Assembly: GCF_003399635.1 (NCBI RefSeq)
Contig: NZ_NBXB01000016.1
Coordinates: 1 to 64,000 of the forward strand
DNA from: Subtercola boreus
GTDB lineage: Bacteria > Actinomycetota > Actinomycetes > Actinomycetales > Microbacteriaceae
Length of the DNA stretch: 64,000 bases
Direction: 5' to 3'
Part shown: one piece after another, positions 58,791 through 64,000 of the stretch
How positions within the stretch are numbered: the first letter of the stretch is position 1
Layout of the letters: every line of letters starts with the position of its first letter
The notes under the pieces: generated by a model
Databases searched by the model: none
What the model saw: only the letters and a program-made list of their open reading frames with translations
What the model was told of the DNA's origin: nothing
Made by a program: the position numbers and the translations under genes

Positions 58791-61331
58791 CTACTCGGCG
58801 TCGCGGGCCTGAGCGGCGAGCGCCCGCTCGACGCCCGCGAGGTTCTCCACCACGAGCCGGCGGAGCGCGGCGGGCTCCGGGTCGGTCGCGAGCCAGGCCA
58901 CAGTCGCGTCACGGAGCTCCACCGAGGCGAGTCCCGACGGGTACAGCCCCGTGATCAGCGTCGCCGCGATCTGGTAGGTGCGGGTCTCCCAGAGCATCTT
59001 CACGACCTCGAAGTACTTCTCGATGTACGGCGTGAGGAGCGAGGCATCCGATGCTCGCTGGAAGCCCACCGTGGTCGCCCGCACGATCAGGTTCGAGGCT
59101 GCGTCGGTGTCGACGAGGGAGGCCCAGGCCGCCGCCTTGGCCTCTGCCGTCGGGATCGACGCCCATGCGCTCGCGGCTGACTGTGCACCCGACGCCGTGT
59201 TGTCCGCGGCTAGAGCCGCATCGATCTCGGCGCTGCCAGCCTGGCCTGCGGCCACCAGGGCTGTGAGCAGGTCCCAACTGAGGTCGGTGTCGATGCTCAG
59301 GCCCTCGAGAACGACGGAACCGTCGAGCAGGCCCGCCACGTGCCCGAGAGTCTCCTCGGTGCGGGCGGATGCTGCGAAGAACTTCACGAACTGGAACTGC
59401 TCGTCGGAGCCCGGCGCCGCGTTCCGCGCCAGCGCCCACAGCTCGTCGGCGACCTGCGCCAGCGTCGAGGCCTGGAACGGCGGGGCCACGTAGGAGTTCA
59501 CGGTCTGCACGACCTGGTTCAGCGCCGTGCGGAGCGTGGTCGACTCGTCTTCAGTCGCCACATTGCCGAGCACCAGGCGCACGAAGTCGCGCGGCTTCGT
59601 CTCGGCGTCGCGTGTGGCATCCCACACCGAACCCCAGACGATCGCCCGGGCCAGCCCGTCCTCGATGGCCGCGAGGTGCGCGATCACGGTCGAGAGCGAC
59701 TGCTCGTCGAGTCGGATCTTCGCGTAGGCGAGGTCGTCGTCGTTCAGCAGCACGAGGTCGGGCCGGTTCAGTCCGATCAACTCGTCGACCGAGGTCGAGC
59801 TCCCCGCGACATCCAGTTCCACCCGGTGGTTGCGGATCAGCGCACCCTCGTGCAGGTTGTAGAACCCGATCGCGAGGCGGTGCGGGCGGATGGTCGGGTA
59901 CGCCTCGATGGCGCTCTGCTCGATCACGAAGGAGGTGATGACCCCGTCGGCGTCGGTCTCGATCACGGGGCGCAGGGTGTTGACGCCCGCGGTCTCGAGC
60001 CAGTCGGCCGACCAGCCGGTGAGGTCGCGGCCGCTGGTGTGTTCGAGCTCGAGCAGCAGGTCGCTGAGTTCGGTGTTGCCGAACTGGTGCTTCTTGAAGT
60101 AGTGGCTGACCCCGGCGAGGAACTGCTCCTGGCCGACCCAGGCGACGAGCTGCTTCAGCACGGAGGCGCCCTTCGCGTAGGTGATGCCGTCGAAGTTCAC
60201 CTGCACGTCGTCGAGGTCGTTGATGGTCGCGACGATCGGGTGGGTGGAGGGCAGCTGGTCCTGGCGGTACGCCCAGCTCTTCTCGGTGGAGGCGAAGGTC
60301 GCCCAGGCGCCCTTCCACTCGGTGGCCTCGGCAGTCGCGAGGGTCGACGCGTACTCGGCGAACGACTCGTTCAGCCAGAGGTCGTTCCACCACTTCATCG
60401 TGACCAGGTCGCCGAACCACATGTGCGCGAGCTCGTGGAGGATCGTCACGACGCGGCGCTCCCGCTGGGCATCCGTGACCTTCGACCGGAACACGTAGGC
60501 CTCGGTGAACGTGATCGCGCCGGCATTCTCCATGGCGCCCGCGTTGAATTCGGGCACGAAGAGCTGGTCGTACTTCGCGAACGGGTACGGGTAGTCGAAG
60601 GCGTTCTCGTAGAATTCGAAGCCCTGGCGGGTCTTCTCGAACACGTAGTCGGCATCCATGTACTGCGAGAGGGATGCGCGCGAGAAGACACCGAGCGGGA
60701 TGACGCGCCCGTCGCTCGAGGTGAGTTCGCTCCGCTCCACCGCGTACGGGCCGGCGACAACGGCGGTGACGTAGGAGGAGAGGATCGGGGTCGGTTCGAA
60801 GCTCCACGTCGACGTGCCTTCGCCTGCTTCCACCGGCGTCGGGGTGGGGGAGTTCGACACGACCTGCCAGTAGCTCGGCGCCGTGACCGTGAAGGTGAAG
60901 GTCGCCTTGAGGTCGGGCTGCTCGAACACCGCGAAGACGCGACGGGAGTCCGGCACCTCGAACTGGCTGTACAGGTAGACCTCGCCGTCGACCGGGTCGA
61001 CGAAGCGGTGGAGGCCCTCGCCGGTGTTCGTGTAGAGCGCATCGCTCACGACGGTGAGTTCATTCTCGGCCTGCAGGCCGTCGAGCTGGATGCGCACGCC
61101 GTCGCTGACGGCGGGGTCGAGCTCGGTGCCGTTCAGGGTGACGCTCCGCACGGTCTTCGTGATCGCGTCGATGAACGTCGAGGCGCCCTCGGTCGCCGTG
61201 AAGCGCACGGTCGTGGTGCTGAGGAACGTCTCTGGTCCCGTCGTCAGGTCGAGGCTGATGTCGTAACTCGACGTCGAGACGAGCGAGGCGCGCTCGCGGG
61301 CCTCATCGCGGGTGAGGTTCTCTCCAGGCAA
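58791..61331 (-). CDS. pepN: Aminopeptidase N (M1 family)
   Basis: An 846-residue zinc aminopeptidase. The N-terminal saddle domain is followed by GAMEN near residue 250, the zinc motif HELAHMWFG with WWNDLWLNE (HExxH-18-E) near 288-316, then the Tyr-containing DGITYAKGASVLKQL, and the long helical ERAP-type C-terminal domain. It removes N-terminal residues from peptides in the cytoplasm. The start is TTG at 61331, with GGAGA 8 bases upstream; no ATG fits as well. It is divergent from the HicAB genes. Confidence 0.95.
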   Translation of the reverse strand: MPGENLTRDEARERASLVSTSSYDISLDLTTGPETFLSTTTVRFTATEGASTFIDAITKTVRSVTLNGTELDPAVSDGVRIQLDGLQAENELTVVSDALYTNTGEGLHRFVDPVDGEVYLYSQFEVPDSRRVFAVFEQPDLKATFTFTVTAPSYWQVVSNSPTPTPVEAGEGTSTWSFEPTPILSSYVTAVVAGPYAVERSELTSSDGRVIPLGVFSRASLSQYMDADYVFEKTRQGFEFYENAFDYPYPFAKYDQLFVPEFNAGAMENAGAITFTEAYVFRSKVTDAQRERRVVTILHELAHMWFGDLVTMKWWNDLWLNESFAEYASTLATAEATEWKGAWATFASTEKSWAYRQDQLPSTHPIVATINDLDDVQVNFDGITYAKGASVLKQLVAWVGQEQFLAGVSHYFKKHQFGNTELSDLLLELEHTSGRDLTGWSADWLETAGVNTLRPVIETDADGVITSFVIEQSAIEAYPTIRPHRLAIGFYNLHEGALIRNHRVELDVAGSSTSVDELIGLNRPDLVLLNDDDLAYAKIRLDEQSLSTVIAHLAAIEDGLARAIVWGSVWDATRDAETKPRDFVRLVLGNVATEDESTTLRTALNQVVQTVNSYVAPPFQASTLAQVADELWALARNAAPGSDEQFQFVKFFAASARTEETLGHVAGLLDGSVVLEGLSIDTDLSWDLLTALVAAGQAGSAEIDAALAADNTASGAQSAASAWASIPTAEAKAAAWASLVDTDAASNLIVRATTVGFQRASDASLLTPYIEKYFEVVKMLWETRTYQIAATLITGLYPSGLASVELRDATVAWLATDPEPAALRRLVVENLAGVERALAAQARDAE

Positions 61332-61482
61332 CTGATGTTCTCCGTACTGGTCGTGGGGCTGATGCGCGAGGCGCGGCCTTGTGGGTCGGATGTCGCGTGC
61401 GTGCGTTATTTCCGTCCTCCAGCCTAACCACTTGCAGAATTTGTACCGGTTATCGATTCAATGACTAATCGTCAACTAATAT

Positions 61483-61510
61483 TGCCTTGAAAGTCAAGTT
61501 TGCCTAGACC
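61483..61510 (+). promoter_or_regulatory. Candidate hicAB promoter and operator
   Basis: TTGCCT (61483-61488) and TAGACC (61505-61510), 16 bases apart, give a -35/-10 pair. The -10 ends 6 bases before the ATG at 61517. The spacer contains the inverted repeat CTTGA-AAG-TCAAG (61486-61498), a possible HicB operator. The region from 61430 on is AT-rich compared with the rest of the window. Confidence 0.5.
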
Positions 61511-61516
61511 ATTTTG

Positions 61517-61720
61517 ATGGTGAGTGAAGAGCCGACCCGAAAGATGGTCAAGACGTTGAGAAAGGCGGGTTGGTCGCCAACGGCTGCCTTCGTTGGTAGT
61601 CATCGAAAGTGGAGTTCCGCAGATGGCTCCGTGACAATGTCCATTCCCGAAGGGCATTCGAACATCTCACCGGGAGTTGTCCGGCAGATATTGGCCGCAA
61701 TCGAGAGGAGTAAGCAGTGA
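61517..61720 (+). CDS. hicA: HicA-type toxin (mRNA interferase)
   Basis: A 67-residue HicA/YcfA-like protein with a double-stranded RNA-binding fold. The catalytic His29 is in VGSHRKWS, followed by the family GxV-like segment VTMSIPEGHSNISPGVVRQIL. HicA toxins cleave mRNA and tmRNA and stop translation. TTG at 61514 and GTG at 61520 are alternatives, but ATG at 61517 fits the promoter spacing. GTGA overlap with hicB. Codon use is less GC-biased than the neighbours, hinting at acquisition. Confidence 0.9.
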   Translation: MVSEEPTRKMVKTLRKAGWSPTAAFVGSHRKWSSADGSVTMSIPEGHSNISPGVVRQILAAIERSKQ

Positions 61721-62100
61721 AGACCTACATCGCTTCAGTGACGCGGGACGGTAAGTGGTGGATGATCCGGGTCGCCGAGATCGACGGGCTGACCCAGGCC
61801 CGACGGCTGTCCGAGGCGGAACAGATGGCACGCGAGTTCATCGCATCTACTTTCGCGTTGCCACTCGAGGAGGTCGCGGTAACCGTGGAGCTGGATTCCG
61901 TGGGAAGCGTGCACAACATCGCCGAAACAATGCGTGCGATTCGCCGGGAGCGCGCCCAGGCGCAGGCGCTCGAAAGTGAGGCGACGAGAGCTGCAGCACA
62001 ACTGGCGCGGCTGCTTGCAGAACAGGATGTGCCACTTCGTGACATTGGCACGGTTCTGGGTGTCTCGCATCAACGGGCACACCAACTCCTCGCCAGCTGA
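61717..62100 (+). CDS. hicB: HicB-type antitoxin
   Basis: A 127-residue antitoxin. Residues 1-60 form the partial RNase-H-like fold that blocks the HicA active site (TYIASVTRDGKWWMIRV, then EAEQMAREFIASTFALP). The C-terminal 35 residues end in DIGTVLGVSHQRAHQLL, a helix-turn-helix that should bind the operator at 61486-61498 and repress the pair. The GTG start follows AGGAG within the hicA end and overlaps its stop, so toxin and antitoxin are coupled, toxin first as in most HicAB systems. Confidence 0.88.
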   Translation: MKTYIASVTRDGKWWMIRVAEIDGLTQARRLSEAEQMAREFIASTFALPLEEVAVTVELDSVGSVHNIAETMRAIRRERAQAQALESEATRAAAQLARLLAEQDVPLRDIGTVLGVSHQRAHQLLAS

Positions 62101-62130
62101 AACAACCACTTGCGGGGCTCGGCCGACTTG

Positions 62131-62136
62131 TAAACT
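62131..62136 (+). promoter_or_regulatory. -10 element of rpiB (leaderless)
   Basis: TAAACT followed by 6 bases and the ATG at 62143. The gap to hicB (42 bases) holds only this element. Confidence 0.55.
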
Positions 62137-62142
62137 CGGGGG

Positions 62143-62718
62143 ATGCGCATCCACCTCGGCACAGACCACGCGGGGCTCGACTTCAGCCGTCACCTGTTCG
62201 ATCACCTGACCGCCGCCGGGCACGAGGTCATCGACCACGGCCCAGCGGGATACGACCCCATCGACGACTACCCCTCGTTCTGCATCAACGCGGCGCTCGG
62301 CGTCGTGCGGGACCAGCGGGCCGGCGTCGAGGCGCTCGGTATCGTCTTCGGTGGGTCGGGCAACGGCGAGCAGATCGCCGCGAACAAGGTGAGCGGCGCC
62401 CGGGCCGCGCTCGTCTGGAGCGAAGCGACGGCGCTTCTCGCCCGCCAGCACAACGATGCGAACCTGATCGCGATCGGTGCGCGCCAGCACACGGTCGACG
62501 AGGCCGTCGCGTTCATCGACACGTTCATCGCCGAGCCGTTCTCGTTCGAGGAGCGTCATGCGCGTCGCATCGCGCAGCTCGCGGAGTACGAGGCGACGGG
62601 CGCCATTGCGGGGATCCACGTCGGTGCGGACGTCGCCCCTGATGTCGTTGCCGGTGCGGCTTCGGCCGCCAGCGCGGCCACCGCCGCCACCGCGGCCTCC
62701 GCGGCCTCCGCGGAGTAG
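62143..62718 (+). CDS. rpiB: Ribose-5-phosphate isomerase B
   Basis: A 191-residue isomerase interconverting ribose- and ribulose-5-phosphate in the pentose phosphate pathway. Landmarks are RIHLGTDHAGLDF at the N-terminus (phosphate and Asp), GIVFGGSGNGEQIAANK near residue 67 (in place of the CG-type Cys of E. coli RpiB, as in the mycobacterial type) and the C-terminal helix EERHARRIAQLAEYE. An Ala/Thr tail of about 35 residues is an addition. Predicted leaderless. It overlaps nothing, and the glycosylase gene follows after 11 bases. Confidence 0.95.
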   Translation: MRIHLGTDHAGLDFSRHLFDHLTAAGHEVIDHGPAGYDPIDDYPSFCINAALGVVRDQRAGVEALGIVFGGSGNGEQIAANKVSGARAALVWSEATALLARQHNDANLIAIGARQHTVDEAVAFIDTFIAEPFSFEERHARRIAQLAEYEATGAIAGIHVGADVAPDVVAGAASAASAATAATAASAASAE

Positions 62719-62729
62719 CGGGTACCGGC

Positions 62730-63668
62730 ATGCCTGAGGGTCACTCCGTCCACCGCATCGCGCTGCAGTTCGAACGCGACTTCGTCGGCCACACCGCCGC
62801 CGTCAGCTCCCCGCAGGGGCGTTTCGCCGAGGGTGCCTCCGAGATCGACGGGCTCCGGATGCTCAGCTCCCACGCCATCGGCAAGCAGATGTTCCTCGAG
62901 TTCGAGAACGACAAGTGGCTGCGCATCCACCTCGGCCTCTACGGCGCCTGGGACTTCTTCGGCATCGTGTCGCCGATCACCGACGAATCGGATGCCCGCG
63001 GCAGCATGGGCGCCCCACGGCTTCGCCGGGCTCTCCGCATGGCCGAGAGCGAGTCGGCGAAGTCCACCGATCTCGAGACCTTCCCGCCCGAACCGGTCGG
63101 CCAGGTGCGTGTGCGCCTCATGACAGACGAGAGCGTCGCCGATCTCCGCGGCCCGACCACCTGCGAGGTGATCGACTCTGCCCAGGTCGCCGTGGCGATC
63201 GACAAGCTCGGCCCCGACCCGGCCGAAGACGCCACCCGGGCATCCGAAGACCGCTTCGTGAAGCGCGTGCGCACGAAGCCGACGCCGATCGGGCTGCTGC
63301 TGATGGACCAGTCGGTGGTCGCCGGCATCGGCAACGTCTATCGCGCCGAACTGCTGTTCCGGGCGCGCCTGAACCCGCACACGCCGGGCAGGAATGTGTC
63401 GGTCAAACGTCTGCGGGCGATCTGGCAGGACTGGGTGTACCTGCTCGACATCGGCATCCGCACGGGCATGATGCTCACGATGGACGACCTCTCGCCCGCC
63501 GATGAGGCGAAAGCGCGTCGGAGCCGTACCGACCGGTACTGGGTGTACAAACGCGAGGGTCTGCCCTGCCGCGTCTGCGGAACGAACATCCTGCTCGAAG
63601 AGATGGGCTCACGAAAGCTCTACTGGTGCCCGAAAGACCAGAAGACTCCGCGCACGGTGGCGTCGTGA
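62730..63668 (+). CDS. Fpg/Nei family DNA glycosylase with an altered zinc finger
   Basis: A 312-residue base-excision enzyme. MPEGHSVHRIA supplies the N-terminal catalytic Pro-Glu. The H2TH region (LLLMDQSVVAGIGNVYRAELLF) with the conserved Asn-Val is complete. The zinc finger has C280, C283 and C300, but the fourth ligand position is D303 (WCPKDQ), where Cys is expected. MPEGH and the Nei-like insert suggest it acts on oxidised pyrimidines. The end overlaps the next gene (GTGA), so both are coupled. Confidence 0.9.
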   Translation: MPEGHSVHRIALQFERDFVGHTAAVSSPQGRFAEGASEIDGLRMLSSHAIGKQMFLEFENDKWLRIHLGLYGAWDFFGIVSPITDESDARGSMGAPRLRRALRMAESESAKSTDLETFPPEPVGQVRVRLMTDESVADLRGPTTCEVIDSAQVAVAIDKLGPDPAEDATRASEDRFVKRVRTKPTPIGLLLMDQSVVAGIGNVYRAELLFRARLNPHTPGRNVSVKRLRAIWQDWVYLLDIGIRTGMMLTMDDLSPADEAKARRSRTDRYWVYKREGLPCRVCGTNILLEEMGSRKLYWCPKDQKTPRTVAS

Positions 63669-64000
63669 GGGAGAACCCGGCGTTCGACGCCCCGAGCGAT
63701 GACGAGATCCGCCGTCTGATCAGGGAGAATGCCTCGGTCACGCTGGTCAGCAACACGTCACGCGGCCTCGTCGCGTCGCACTACCCGGTGGTGCTCGACG
63801 AGAGCGCCCCGGGCATCACGATCCTCAGTCACGTCGGGCGACCGGATGAACGCCTGCACGAACTCGGCCAGCATGAGGTGCTCGTGGTGGTGCAGGGTCC
63901 GCACGGCTACATCTCCCCGGGCTGGTACGATGCCGACCCGGCCGTGCCCACCTGGAACTTCGTGGTCGCGCACCTGCACGGAGTGCCCGAGATCCTGCCG
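63665..64000 (+). CDS. PaiB/FMN-binding negative transcriptional regulator-like protein (partial)
   Basis: The first 112 residues of a gene cut by the window end. The frame reads ENASVTLVSNTSRGLVASHYPVVL, then ISPGWYDADPAVPTWNFVVAHLHG, the PaiB/FMN_bind_2 signature (SPGWY, VPTWN). Such proteins bind FMN in a split-barrel fold; the regulator label comes from Bacillus PaiB and is uncertain elsewhere. The GTG start overlaps the glycosylase stop. Confidence 0.88.
   Translation, partial: MRENPAFDAPSDDEIRRLIRENASVTLVSNTSRGLVASHYPVVLDESAPGITILSHVGRPDERLHELGQHEVLVVVQGPHGYISPGWYDADPAVPTWNFVVAHLHGVPEILP

Noticed and set aside
59340-61427. 695-residue frame opposite pepN
   Set aside because: Antisense of a well-supported aminopeptidase; no family features and no start signals.

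Overview
The window is about 69% GC by eye. Its genes are dense, GTG starts and 4-base stop/start overlaps are common, and the gene content (mycothiol-type TIGR03086 protein, GatCAB, Orn, YkoEDC thiamine transport, F420/LLM oxidoreductase, group II truncated globin, TreXYZ) is actinobacterial. The closest fit is Microbacteriaceae (Subtercola/Leifsonia/Cryobacterium type). This placement is inference from protein style, not a database result. It reads as ordinary chromosome with a few accessory insertions: an IS30-type transposase end at the left edge, a HicAB toxin-antitoxin pair near 61.5 kb, and a decayed dehydrogenase near 48 kb.

Layout. 0-3.3 kb: IS30 remnant, HerA-like ATPase, membrane-anchored EEP hydrolase. 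3.4-10.4 kb: mnmA-ligA-gatC-gatA-gatB, one long co-directional translation/replication block. 10.5-19.3 kb: DUF1345 membrane protein, MFS/LysR divergent pair, a Gly/Ala-rich protein, SDR plus TIGR03086 pair, GNAT, DUF427, GntR/MFS divergent pair with a visible operator. 19.4-23.1 kb: type III polyketide synthase, ICMT-type methyltransferase, flavoprotein hydroxylase and an MpaB-type oxygenase, which resembles the srsABC phenolic-lipid locus of Streptomyces griseus. 23.2-31.9 kb: small membrane protein, aldo/keto reductase, a DedA-rhomboid-DUF2156 fusion, ABC-F, DUF1697, DinB. 32.1-39.9 kb: treX-treY-treZ (trehalose from glycogen) and an LLM oxidoreductase. 40.3-43.9 kb: TPP riboswitch and ykoE-ykoD-ykoC thiamine/HMP ECF transporter. 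44-48.9 kb: a DD-carboxypeptidase-like protein without its catalytic residues, minimal zincin, tRNA-His, orn, histidine phosphatase, dehydrogenase pseudogene, tRNA-Arg. 49-55.3 kb: SSB paralogue, lipoprotein, EttA, thioesterases. 55.4-64 kb: FAD dehydrogenase, globin, MscS, PepN, HicAB, RpiB, Fpg/Nei glycosylase and the start of a PaiB-like gene.

Two features recur across the window. First, at least fourteen genes have a TANNNT -10 hexamer 6-7 bases before the start codon and usually no Shine-Dalgarno, which predicts leaderless transcripts. In at least two places the TAG stop of the upstream gene is also the first three bases of that hexamer. Second, many gaps between genes, mostly between convergent ones, hold a long imperfect inverted repeat with arms of about 12-26 bases. 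Two sequence families each occur twice.

Gene starts below were chosen by ribosome-binding site, -10 spacing, overlap with the upstream gene and family length. They often differ from the longest open frame.
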